Positions 18,793-27,342 of a stretch of 64,000 nt of DNA are shown here, piece by piece. Within the stretch, counting starts at the first letter, position 1, and the number at the start of each line of letters is the position of its first letter. The notes below the pieces were generated by a model, which made no database searches, was not told where the DNA came from, and was given only the letters and a program-made list of their open reading frames with translations. Position numbers and translations under genes: made by a program. Origin of the DNA: Citrifermentans bemidjiense Bem (GTDB lineage Bacteria > Desulfobacterota > Desulfuromonadia > Geobacterales > Geobacteraceae); the NCBI RefSeq assembly GCF_000020725.1, contig NC_011146.1:4282001-4346000 (forward strand), read 5' to 3'.

Positions 18793-20243
18793 CTTGTTGA
18801 CTCCTGCACCACCAGCGAGGCGAGTTTGCGAGAGCTTGCCACCTCGATGTCCTCGGGCACCTTCTGGCCGGTGCTGAAATAGGAAAGGGGAACCTTGTGC
18901 TTCAAATAGGTGTCGACGATGCAGCCAAGGCTCCTGCTCTCGTCCAGCTTGGTGAAGAGAAGCTTCGTAATCGGCAGCGTCCCGAAGGTCGCTATGATCT
19001 CGTCGATCTCGCGGGTCCTGGTGGTGGCGGAGAGGCAGAGGTAGACGTCGATGCCGTTATGCGCCTCCAGGTAACCTTTCAGCTCGTCCAGCCGCTCGGT
19101 ATCCTTGGGGCTCCTGCCGGCGGTGTCGATCATGATCAGGTCCTTGTCCGAGTGCCTGGCAAGCGCCTTGCCGAGCTCCTGCGAGTTGCCGGCCACCTCC
19201 AGCGGCAGGTCCATGATCTTCGCGTAGGTCTTGAGCTGCTCCACCGCACCCACCCTGAAGTTGTCCATGGTCACCATGGCGACCGAGACCCGGCGGTTCA
19301 AGGCGTAGAGGGCGGCGATCTTGGCGATGGTCGTGGTCTTCCCCACCCCCGTCGGGCCCACTACCGCGACGATGCGCGGGCCGGTCTTCTTGATGCGCAG
19401 AGATCCGGAGCACTTGATCATCCCGGCCAAAGCCTCGGCCATGAGATTTCTCAGTTCGCCGATGCCGGCACCGCCGCGGGCGGCGGGCCTGATCGCCTCC
19501 ATGAGGAGTTCGATCGCCTCGGGGCCTACATCCTCCCCCTGCAGCTCGGCGGCAAGCGCGTCGAGCAGGAGCTCACCCTGGCTGGCACGCACGCTCTGCT
19601 TCGCCTCCCGGACCTCCTCTACCAGTGTGGTCTCTTTTACCGGCGGCAGGGACGGGACGCTCAGCACCTCGAGCTGCTGCTGCAGTTGGGCCGCCATGCT
19701 CTTCGTTTGGGTGGTTTCAGAAGCGGCGCCGCCACCGGCTAAGGGGAAGCTGACCAGCCTGGGCTCTTTTTCCTTACCCGAGACGGCGCTGTACAGGAGC
19801 TTCTTGATCTCCTCGAGCTCCTCCTTGGCGAAGGTCCTGGGGGCCGGGGCTTCGGCGCCCTGCTCGGTTGCCGGCTGCATCGGCTGCAACGGCTCTCGCG
19901 GCGCCGCGGCCTCTTTTTTCGAAAGCGCTTCGAGACGCTGCTTCAGCTCGCGCACCTCCCGAGCCAGCGGTCCCAGCATGGAGTTCTGGAACTCCTCGCG
20001 GGTGGAGAGTTCGCGCTCGGGCGGCGCCGGGGGAGCCTCCTCGCGGTAGGGGTTGTGACGCGGCTGGGGCTGTCTCGGCTCCAGCGCCGCGGTCACCTCG
20101 TAGTACGGCTTGGAGAAAAAGCCAAGGAACCCCTTTTTCCGCTCTTTCTTCGAAGAGAGGATCATGGCGTCCAGCCCCATCTCGGCCTTCACCATCCGTA
20201 AAGCCTCCGACATCTCGCCTGCCTGAAAGGTTTTAACTAGCAT
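18789..20243 (-). CDS. flhF: Flagellar SRP-type GTPase FlhF
   Basis: A 484-residue signal-recognition-particle GTPase. An N-terminal basic B domain (MLVKTFQAGEMSEALRMVKA) and a long proline/glutamate linker (residues 55-180) precede the NG domain. That domain has G1 GPTGVGKTTTIAKIA, the MVTMDNFRVGAVEQLKTYAK stretch, DTAGRSPKD (G3) and FTKLDESRSLG (G4). FlhF recruits the first basal-body components to the pole. It overlaps flhA by 11 bases and flhG by 4, so the three are translationally linked. Confidence 0.97.
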   Translation of the reverse strand: MLVKTFQAGEMSEALRMVKAEMGLDAMILSSKKERKKGFLGFFSKPYYEVTAALEPRQPQPRHNPYREEAPPAPPERELSTREEFQNSMLGPLAREVRELKQRLEALSKKEAAAPREPLQPMQPATEQGAEAPAPRTFAKEELEEIKKLLYSAVSGKEKEPRLVSFPLAGGGAASETTQTKSMAAQLQQQLEVLSVPSLPPVKETTLVEEVREAKQSVRASQGELLLDALAAELQGEDVGPEAIELLMEAIRPAARGGAGIGELRNLMAEALAGMIKCSGSLRIKKTGPRIVAVVGPTGVGKTTTIAKIAALYALNRRVSVAMVTMDNFRVGAVEQLKTYAKIMDLPLEVAGNSQELGKALARHSDKDLIMIDTAGRSPKDTERLDELKGYLEAHNGIDVYLCLSATTRTREIDEIIATFGTLPITKLLFTKLDESRSLGCIVDTYLKHKVPLSYFSTGQKVPEDIEVASSRKLASLVVQESTR

Positions 20244-22311
20244 TGAGCACCACCACGCCTAAAGATTGGATTTTTATATTCGGCGGGATCTCGTTGTGCG
20301 AGATGACCGCCAGGTTGGGCATGTAACGTTCGGTAAGCTTCTTCACGTGGCGCCGTATGCTGGGGGACGCCATCAGGACCGGCAGGACGCCGGTGGCGTC
20401 GAACTGCTCGGCGTTTCTCCGGATGGCGGCCAGGATGCGCTGCGCCACCCCCGGCTCGATGGCCAGGTAGCTCCCCTGCTCCGAAAGCTGCACCGCGTCG
20501 GCTATGGTCTCCTCCACCTCGCGGTCCATGGTGAGGACGCAGAGCGTGTCGTCCTCCCGCTTGTACTGCTCCACTATGTAGCGTCCCAGGCTCTGGCGCA
20601 CGAACTCGGTGAGCATGTCCGGGTCCTTGGTCACGCCGCCGAAGTCGGCCAGCGTCTCCAGGATGGAGCGCAGGTCCCTGATGGAGACGTTTTCCTTCAA
20701 AAGGTTCTTGACCACGCGCAGCACCGTTCCCAGGGAGAGGAGCGACGGCACCAGTTCCTCCACCACCTTCGGGAGCGTGGCGGCGATGCTGTCCAGAAGC
20801 TGCTGCAGCTCCTGGCGCCCCACCAGTTCGTGGGCGTGCTTCTTGATGGTCTCGCTGATGTGGGTGGCGAGGATGGTGGTGTTGTCCACGACCGTGTAGC
20901 CGGAGACCTGCGCCCTCTCCCGCTCTTTCCCCTTGATCCACACGGCGGGAAGCCCGAATACCGGCTCGGTGGTCTTGATCCCCTCGAGCTGGCCGGTAGC
21001 GCCGCCGGAGTCCATGGCGAGGTACTGGCCGGCGAGCTCCCCCCCTCCCACCTTGGCGCCGTTGATCAGGAGGTTGTACTCGTACGGCTTCAGCTGCAGG
21101 TTGTCGTGGATATGGATGGGGGGAACGATGAACCCCATGCGGTCCGCCACCTGCTTCCTGATGGAGCGGATCCGGTCCAAAAGCTCCCCCTGCTGGCTTG
21201 CGTCCACCATGGGGACCAGGCCGTAGCCTACCTCCAGTTCCAGCATGTCCAAAGGCCTGATGGAGCTGATCTGGTCCAGATCCTCCGCCCCCGCCTGGGT
21301 CTCTACGACATCCTCGATCTCCGCCTTCTTCTCCACCGCCATCTTGCTCACCAGGTAGGCGACGCCGGAGAGGAGGAAGAAGGCGAAATGCGGCAGCCCC
21401 GGGATCAGGGCGAAGACGAAAAGAACACCGGAGGCCACCTGGAACGCCTTCGGGTAGTTGAGGAGCTGTCCTGCGATCTCGTGGCCGAAGTTGTTCTCGT
21501 CGGCCGAGCGGGTAACGATGACGCCGGCCGCGGTGGAGATGATCAGCGCCGGGACCTGGGCCACGAGCCCCTCGCCGATGGTGAGGAGCGTGTAGTTGGT
21601 GAGCGCCTGGTCCAGCGCCATCCCCTTTTGCCAGACGCCGATGATGAAGCCGCCGATGATGTTGACGAGGACGATCATGATGCCGGCGACGGCGTCCCCG
21701 CGCACGAACTTGCTGGCACCGTCCATGGAGCCGTAGAAGTCCGCCTCGCGCGCGATCTTCTTGCGCCGCTCCTTCGCCTCCTTGTCGGTCAGAAGGCCGT
21801 TGGAGAGGTCGGCGTCGATGGCCATCTGCTTGCCGGGCATGGCGTCCAGGGTGAACCTGGCGGCGACCTCGGCGACGCGCCCGGCGCCCTTGGTGATGAC
21901 CACGAAGTTGATGATGACGAGGATCAGGAAGATGACGGCGCCGACCACGTAGTTGCCGCCGACCACGAACTGCCCGAAGGCCTTGATGACGCCGCCCGCC
22001 GCCTCGACCCCTTCGCTGCCGTGCAAAAGGATGAGCCGGGTGGAGGCGATGTTCAGGGCCAACCGGAAGAGCGTGGTGACCAGCAGGATGGACGGAAACA
22101 CAGAGAAGTCGAGCGGTTGGATCGTGTAGAGGCAGACCAGCAGGATGACGAGAGCGATGGTGATGTTGGCCGCGAGGAAGACGTCCAGCATGAATGCCGG
22201 TACCGGGATGATCATCAGGGACAGTATCCCGATCAGGGCCACCGCCATGTAGATATCCGAATTTTTCTTGGGTCCTGGTAGCGCCAGGGCGTCGGTCGCG
22301 CCGTTTGCCAT
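20233..22311 (-). CDS. flhA: Flagellar export gate protein FlhA
   Basis: A 692-residue inner-membrane protein with about eight membrane segments in the first 320 residues (for example YMAVALIGILSLMIIPVPAF and FVVGGNYVVGAVIFLILVII) and a large cytoplasmic domain. The conserved FHIPEP loop region (ITKGAGRVAEVAARFTLDAM, PGKQMAIDADLSNGLLTDKE) is present. FlhA selects and passes substrates into the flagellar type III channel. I chose the ATG at 22311, 8 bases after AAAGGA; a second ATG 9 bases upstream is possible. flhB is not in this window. Confidence 0.97.
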   Translation of the reverse strand: MANGATDALALPGPKKNSDIYMAVALIGILSLMIIPVPAFMLDVFLAANITIALVILLVCLYTIQPLDFSVFPSILLVTTLFRLALNIASTRLILLHGSEGVEAAGGVIKAFGQFVVGGNYVVGAVIFLILVIINFVVITKGAGRVAEVAARFTLDAMPGKQMAIDADLSNGLLTDKEAKERRKKIAREADFYGSMDGASKFVRGDAVAGIMIVLVNIIGGFIIGVWQKGMALDQALTNYTLLTIGEGLVAQVPALIISTAAGVIVTRSADENNFGHEIAGQLLNYPKAFQVASGVLFVFALIPGLPHFAFFLLSGVAYLVSKMAVEKKAEIEDVVETQAGAEDLDQISSIRPLDMLELEVGYGLVPMVDASQQGELLDRIRSIRKQVADRMGFIVPPIHIHDNLQLKPYEYNLLINGAKVGGGELAGQYLAMDSGGATGQLEGIKTTEPVFGLPAVWIKGKERERAQVSGYTVVDNTTILATHISETIKKHAHELVGRQELQQLLDSIAATLPKVVEELVPSLLSLGTVLRVVKNLLKENVSIRDLRSILETLADFGGVTKDPDMLTEFVRQSLGRYIVEQYKREDDTLCVLTMDREVEETIADAVQLSEQGSYLAIEPGVAQRILAAIRRNAEQFDATGVLPVLMASPSIRRHVKKLTERYMPNLAVISHNEIPPNIKIQSLGVVVLNAS

Positions 22312-22365
22312 TCGTTGCATCCTTTGCCTGTTTAATGGAGGGGTACCTCCGGGCAAGGGACACTG

Positions 22366-22381
22366 TGCAACCGGTATGCCA
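22366..22381 (-). promoter_or_regulatory. Candidate sigma-54 promoter of the flagellar operon
   Basis: On the minus strand TGGCATACCGGTTGCA shows the exact GG-N10-GC spacing and only one mismatch in the -24 half. Transcription would begin near 22354, about 43 bases before flhA. Sigma-54 control of early flagellar genes is common in this group. Confidence 0.7.
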
Positions 22382-22555
22382 TAGGCGGGAAATGCGGTGA
22401 TAAGAGTGCGGAATTGGAAAATCCCTAGTAAATACGGCACTTGAAGGCCCGAGGCCGCCTTTTTCCTTGATGCGGTCCGCCATGTACCGCCGTCATTTTT
22501 GGCTACGGGCGGCAGTCAACTTTTTGACCGGAGTTTTTTGCGAGGGGGCGCGAGG

Positions 22556-23350
22556 TTAGACGTGGCGGGCGGCCAGAGAGTGCTGCGGGTCGGTCTTGTC
22601 CGAGACCTTTTCCTGGATGTAGCGGGCCAGCCCGTCCAGGTCGGCGAAGACGAACGCGTGGTTCATCCCCAAGAGCTTCAGCTCCTGGGCGAGGAAGGTG
22701 CGGTTTTGGAAGGGGATCCGGTACTTGCGGATGTGCTCCTTTTCCGAGAGCTGCAGCTCCAGCGATTTCCAGGGATCCTTCAACACGGAGAAGACACCGC
22801 TTTGGGCCTTGATGCGGGAGGCGATGACCGGGGCCGAGAAGAAGCAGGTTCCGGCCTCGAAAGGGCTCGTCTTCTCGTCTATCTCGGAGAGGCCGTACAT
22901 GGTGTGGGCAATGTAGAAGGCGGCGCCGCCGCAATATTCCGGGTGGGAGAGCTGGTCCTTCTTTAGGTCGAGGTCGGCGTAGGGGTCGGCGACGGCGAAG
23001 TACAGGGCGATGAGGGGGTTCACCGACCAGTCGAGGAGCCTGGTGGGGAGGCCGTGGTGCTGGGCTAAGGCCAGCCATTCCCATTCCGTCGCCGGCTGCA
23101 CCTCCACCATGTGCCGTCCCGATTTCTTGAATTCCTGCAGCGCCTCGTACTCCCCATAGATGTCCGCGGGCATGCGCCGGTCGGTCTTGCCGCCGCGGGC
23201 CGGGGGCTCCTTGGTGAGGCGCCCTATCTTCGGGATGAGGGAATAGAAGTCCCGGCTTTCCCCCCTGAAGAAGTTCCAGGAGCCGGGGTTGGTCTTTTTG
23301 ATCAGCCTGCGGAACTCCTCGAAGGATCTGATTTCGCCCGAAATTTCCAT
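22556..23350 (-). CDS. FRG-domain protein
   Basis: A 264-residue protein with the FRG domain: the eponymous WNFFRGES near residue 28 and the highly conserved LAQHHGLPTRLLDWSVNPLI followed by ALYFA near residue 91. The start at 23350 has an AGGGGAG site. FRG proteins are of unknown biochemical function and occur scattered in bacteria and phages, sometimes in defence-rich regions. There is no signal peptide or membrane segment. It stands alone between flhA and a repeat element, with no mobile-element genes beside it. A possible sporadic acquisition cannot be tested from the sequence alone. Confidence 0.85.
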   Translation of the reverse strand: MEISGEIRSFEEFRRLIKKTNPGSWNFFRGESRDFYSLIPKIGRLTKEPPARGGKTDRRMPADIYGEYEALQEFKKSGRHMVEVQPATEWEWLALAQHHGLPTRLLDWSVNPLIALYFAVADPYADLDLKKDQLSHPEYCGGAAFYIAHTMYGLSEIDEKTSPFEAGTCFFSAPVIASRIKAQSGVFSVLKDPWKSLELQLSEKEHIRKYRIPFQNRTFLAQELKLLGMNHAFVFADLDGLARYIQEKVSDKTDPQHSLAARHV

Positions 23351-23485
23351 GGCTCCCCTGGTGGCAAAGGTAAAGTCGACCGCAAACACAGGGAAGAGTT
23401 AAGCATATTTAACCGGAAAGGGCTAGGGGCTGAAGGCAGGGGCAGGGGACTAGGGGCAGGGGAACCAAAATAATAAAAGGAAGCA

Positions 23486-23594
23486 GTCCCCCCTCCCCCT
23501 GCGGGAGGGGGTCAAGGGGTGGGGGTAGGTGCCACGTCCGATGTTATGGCCAATTCACCCACCCCCCTGCCCCCTCCCGTCAAGGGAGGGGGAG
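23486..23594. repeat. Dispersed G/C-run palindromic repeat, copy 1
   Basis: Two C-rich/G-rich hairpins (CCCTCCCCCTGCGGGAGGGGG and CCCCCTCCCGTCAAGGGAGG) are joined by GGTGGGGGTAGGTGCC, a variable spacer and TTCACCCACCCCCC. The same layout recurs at 28924-29034 and 34169-34325. The right end overlaps the 3' end of the radical SAM gene. Confidence 0.9.
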
Positions 23595-24520
23595 AACAAA
23601 GGCGGGAGGTTTTCGCTTAATCTGCCCCCCTGCCGGGTCCCCCTTCTCTTCAGCTCGTTGTCGATGCAGTTAAGCACCTCGAACTTGGCCAGGGACCAGA
23701 GGGGGGCAATCAGGTCGCGCCGGTTCCCGTCGCCGGTCAGCCGCTGCACCACGATGCGCGGATCGAGCCGCTCCAGAAAATCGCAGACGAGCCCCACGTA
23801 GCTGTCCCGATCCAAAATCGTGACCTCCCCACCCTCGTACTGCTCGGCCAGGCGGGTGCCGCGCATGACGTGCAGCAGGTGGACCTTGACGCCGTCCACC
23901 CCTTGCCGGTTCAGGTACTCGGCGCAGGAGAGCATCTCCTCCCGGCTCTCCCCCGGCAGCCCCAGGATGACGTGGGCGCAGACCCGGATGCCGCGCTCCC
24001 GGCACCCCTTGAGCGCGCTCTCGAAGGAGGCGCGGTCGTGCCCGCGCCCTATGGCGGCGAGGGTGCGGTCCAGGTGGGACTGCAGCCCCAGCTCCAACCA
24101 GAAGTAGGTGCGCCGGGCGTAAGAGGCGAGGAGGTCGAGGGTAGCTTCGGGGAGGCAGTCGGGGCGGGTGCCGACGATGAGACCGACCACGTCCGGGACG
24201 CTCAAAGCCTCGTCGTAAAGCGCCTTCAGCCGCTCGACCGGTGCGTAGGTGTTCGAGTAGGACTGGAAGTAGGCGATGAAGCGGGCCGCCTTGTACTTGC
24301 GGACCATCACCTCCTTGGCGTGTTCGAGCTGCTGGGCGACGCCGGCCTCCTGCAGGATGCCGTAGGAACCAGACCCCTTGCCGCCGCAGAAGATGCACCC
24401 CTGCGTCCCGACCTTCCCGTCGCGGTTGGGGCAGGTGAACCCGGCGTCGACCGACAGCCTCTGCACCTTGCAGCCGAATACCCTTTTCAGCTCATCGGAA
24501 AATGCGTTGTAGCGCGACAT
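23555..24520 (-). CDS. Radical SAM protein, TIGR01212/YhcC type
   Basis: A 321-residue radical SAM protein. The N-terminal MSRYNAFSDELKRVFG and the cluster segment FTCPNRDGKVGTQGCIFC identify the YhcC-like family. VGLIVGTRPDCLPEATLDLL, LELGLQSHLDRTLAAIGRGH and VILGLPGESREEML follow in the TIM-barrel order. The substrate is unknown for the family. The last residues (SLDGRGQGGG) are read from the dispersed repeat at 23486-23594, so the native C terminus seems to have been replaced or extended by the repeat. A GAGGAG site precedes the ATG. Confidence 0.88.
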   Translation of the reverse strand: MSRYNAFSDELKRVFGCKVQRLSVDAGFTCPNRDGKVGTQGCIFCGGKGSGSYGILQEAGVAQQLEHAKEVMVRKYKAARFIAYFQSYSNTYAPVERLKALYDEALSVPDVVGLIVGTRPDCLPEATLDLLASYARRTYFWLELGLQSHLDRTLAAIGRGHDRASFESALKGCRERGIRVCAHVILGLPGESREEMLSCAEYLNRQGVDGVKVHLLHVMRGTRLAEQYEGGEVTILDRDSYVGLVCDFLERLDPRIVVQRLTGDGNRRDLIAPLWSLAKFEVLNCIDNELKRRGTRQGGRLSENLPPLFSPSLDGRGQGGG

Positions 24521-24633
24521 GAAATCTCCTCGGTGTCTCTTCTAACATATCTGCAGGGGATTGGGAAAGGGAGAGCTTCCCTCCCCCCTTTTCGGTTGCC
24601 TCCCCAGGGCAAAGCCTGTATCTTCGACCGGTC

Positions 24634-27126
24634 ATGCAAAAGTCTTTCTCCGATCAGGCCATCCAGCAGCTCCGCAGCGCAATCGACGAGGCAAACGGCA
24701 ACGAAGTCTTCTTCCTTGGGCGGACCGACGAGGCGCGCATCGTCGTTGAGGTCGAGCCCCTGGCGCGCGGCAACCGCGACGCGGTACCCGCCATCATGAT
24801 CGCCTGCTCCTTCGGCGACGTGGTGATCCACAACCACCCATCAGGCAACCTCACCCCCTCCCAGCCCGACATCGAGATCGCGTCGCTCTTGGGAAACCAG
24901 GGGGTGGGCTTTTACATCGTCAACAACCAGGCCGACCGCTGCAATCAGGTCGTCGCCCCCTTCTCCCGCAAGGTGGTGGAATCGCTCTCCTACCCGGAGA
25001 TCGAGCGGTTCTACGCGCCGGACGGGGTGCTGTCGCAGGCGCTCCCCGGCTACGAGCACCGCCCCGAGCAGACCCGGATGGCGCTAAACCTCTCCGAGGC
25101 GTTCAACGACGAGAAGGTCGCCGTGGTCGAGGCGGGGACCGGGACGGGAAAGTCGCTCGCCTATCTCCTTCCGGCGGCGCTTTGGTCGGTGCGCAACAAG
25201 GAACGGGTGGTGGTATCCACCAACACCATCAACCTCCAGGAGCAGCTGATCCAGAAGGACATCCCCTTCCTGCAGCAGCACGCCCAGATCAAGTTCCGCG
25301 CCGTCCTGGTGAAAGGACGCGGCAACTACCTCTGCCTCAGAAAACTCCACGTGAACGCCGCCGACGCCTCGCTTTTCAAGGACGAGACCGCGCGCGAGCT
25401 CGACGCCATCGTCTCCTGGAGCAAGAAGACCGACGACGGCTGCCGCTCGGACCTGGCCTTCATACCGAAGGATGAGGTCTGGGAGGAGCTTTGCTGCGAG
25501 TCGGATCAGTGCGGCCGGGTGAGGTGCCCCGATTACGCCCGCTGCTTCTTCTACAAGGCCAGGCGTGAGGCTGCCGGCGCCGACCTCCTGGTGGTGAACC
25601 ACGCCCTGCTTTTGGCCGACCTTTCCGTGCGTCAGGAAACAGGCTACGACGCAACCGCCATCCTCCCCCCGTTCCATCGGCTCATCTTCGACGAGGGGCA
25701 CCACCTTGAGGATGTTGCCACCAACTTCCTCTCCAGCCAGGTCTCGCGCCTGGGGCTCGTCAAGCTCCTGGGGAAACTGCAACACCCCAAAAAGGCGCAC
25801 CGCGGCATCCTGCCGCAGCTCTCTTCCCTCCTTTCGTCCGCCGTCCCGGATGACCAGGACGACATCTACCTGGAGATCGCCGAGGTCCTCGAGGACCGGC
25901 TGATCCCGAGGAGGGTGTCCGTACTCGACGCGGTGACCCGGGGGATGGATGTAATCGGCGAGTCCCTGTTCCAAAAACTCAAGAAGGAGGCGGGCGAACA
26001 AAAGCTGCGGGTAACCCCCGCCTTGTACGGGACGCCGCTTTGGCAGGAGGTGACCGAACAGGTCGAGATCATGTGCCAGGCGCTCTCCGAGTACGCGCTC
26101 GCCATGCAGACCTTCCTGAAGCAATGCGAGAAGCTCTCCGACAAGGTGCTGGAGAAGCTCGCCGGGCCGCTCACCGACCTTCGGGGGGTGAAGGGGCGGG
26201 TGGAATGCGCGGTCGACGCGCTCCGCTTCTTTACCGCGCGCGAAGAGGAGCACTGCCGCTGGTTCGAGCTGAGGAAAGGCCCCCTGGTAAAGCTCTGCTG
26301 CTCGCCGCTGGAAGTGGCCGAATCGATCAAGAAAGCGATCCTGGACCGCTTCAAGACCGTGGTGCTCACCTCGGCCACGCTCGCGGTGGGGGAAAAGTTC
26401 GACTTCTTGAAGCGCAGGACGGGGATCGAGCTCCTTCCCAAGGAGCGCGTCAGCACGCTGCTTCTCCCCTCACCCTTCGACTACGCCCGGCAGGCGCTGG
26501 TCGGCGCCCCCTCGGACATGCCCGAGCCGACCTCGCCCCTTTTCGAGGGAAGGCTTTGCGAGCTCCTTTTGAAGGCGCTCAAGATCTCGCAGGGGCGCGC
26601 CTTCGTTCTTTTCACCTCGTACGATCTGTTGATCCGGGTCTTCAACCGCCTGGCGAAGCCACTCAAGGCCGCGGGGCTCACCCCGATGCGCCAGGGAGAG
26701 ACCAACCGCCACATGCTTCTGTCCAACTACCGCAGCGCGGTCAACCCGGTCCTTTTCGGCACCGATTCCTTCTGGGAAGGGGTGGACGTGCAGGGGCGTG
26801 GGCTGGAGCTGGTGGTCATCACCCGGCTTCCCTTCCGGGTTCCGACCGAGCCGATCCTGGAGGCGAGGAGCGAGCACATCGCGGCGCTGGGGGGAGATCC
26901 CTTCATGAGCTACACGGTCCCCCAGGCGGTGATCAAGTTCAAGCAGGGGTTCGGGAGGCTGATCAGGAGCAAAGAGGACCGGGGTGCCGTGCTGATACTC
27001 GACTCGCGGGTCTTGACCAAGAACTACGGGAAGATCTTCCTGACTGCACTGCACGGTGTCGAGGTGGTGCGGGGGGAAGAGGCGATGCTCTGCGAGAAGC
27101 TGAAAGGGTTCTTCGGAAAACCTTAG
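24634..27126 (+). CDS. DinG-type helicase with N-terminal JAMM metalloprotease domain
   Basis: An 830-residue fusion. Residues 20-100 form a JAB/JAMM-like domain with E24 and the metal motif HNHPSGNLTPSQPD (H66, H68, S76, D79), the pattern of active JAMM peptidases. From about residue 140 comes an XPD/DinG superfamily 2 helicase. Its marks are a Q-like region, Walker A EAGTGTGKS (K173), four iron-sulfur cysteines in CCESDQCGRVRCPDYARC, a DEGHH Walker B, and C-terminal motifs GTDSFWEGVDVQGRGLELVV and QGFGRLIRSKEDRG. E. coli DinG unwinds R-loops and G-quadruplexes but has no JAMM domain. No clear ribosome site was seen. The gene is convergent with comF and divergent from the radical SAM gene. 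Confidence 0.9.
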   Translation: MQKSFSDQAIQQLRSAIDEANGNEVFFLGRTDEARIVVEVEPLARGNRDAVPAIMIACSFGDVVIHNHPSGNLTPSQPDIEIASLLGNQGVGFYIVNNQADRCNQVVAPFSRKVVESLSYPEIERFYAPDGVLSQALPGYEHRPEQTRMALNLSEAFNDEKVAVVEAGTGTGKSLAYLLPAALWSVRNKERVVVSTNTINLQEQLIQKDIPFLQQHAQIKFRAVLVKGRGNYLCLRKLHVNAADASLFKDETARELDAIVSWSKKTDDGCRSDLAFIPKDEVWEELCCESDQCGRVRCPDYARCFFYKARREAAGADLLVVNHALLLADLSVRQETGYDATAILPPFHRLIFDEGHHLEDVATNFLSSQVSRLGLVKLLGKLQHPKKAHRGILPQLSSLLSSAVPDDQDDIYLEIAEVLEDRLIPRRVSVLDAVTRGMDVIGESLFQKLKKEAGEQKLRVTPALYGTPLWQEVTEQVEIMCQALSEYALAMQTFLKQCEKLSDKVLEKLAGPLTDLRGVKGRVECAVDALRFFTAREEEHCRWFELRKGPLVKLCCSPLEVAESIKKAILDRFKTVVLTSATLAVGEKFDFLKRRTGIELLPKERVSTLLLPSPFDYARQALVGAPSDMPEPTSPLFEGRLCELLLKALKISQGRAFVLFTSYDLLIRVFNRLAKPLKAAGLTPMRQGETNRHMLLSNYRSAVNPVLFGTDSFWEGVDVQGRGLELVVITRLPFRVPTEPILEARSEHIAALGGDPFMSYTVPQAVIKFKQGFGRLIRSKEDRGAVLILDSRVLTKNYGKIFLTALHGVEVVRGEEAMLCEKLKGFFGKP

Positions 27127-27129
27127 AAA

Positions 27130-27325
27130 GGCGGAACACAGAGGTCTCGAAGGTCCACGGAGGTCACAGAGGTTTTTCGTGGAAAAGCAAAGGCACTCAC
27201 CACAGAGGTACACAGAGGAATCACAGAGGAAGGCAAAAAACTAAAGCCTTTGGTTTACCCCAAAAAAGCTTTGTGATTTTCCTGCCTTTGGTTTTCCTCT
27301 GTGATCCTCTGTGGTGAAAGCCTTT
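27130..27325. repeat. CACAGAGG-rich inverted repeat
   Basis: The left part holds repeated CACAGAGG words (CACCACAGAGGTACACAGAG, then GAATCACAGAGGAAGGC). The right part holds their reverse complements (GCCTTTGGTTTTCCTCTGTG, ATCCTCTGTGGTG). They can fold into a long imperfect hairpin lying between the convergent helicase gene and comF. No gene is seen in it. Confidence 0.85.
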
Positions 27326-27342
27326 TGGTTTTGCTTCTTGGT

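Noticed and set aside
20266-22281. 671-residue plus-strand frame opposite flhA
   Set aside because: It is a shadow of the conserved FlhA frame and is rich in H/D/G with no recognisable family.
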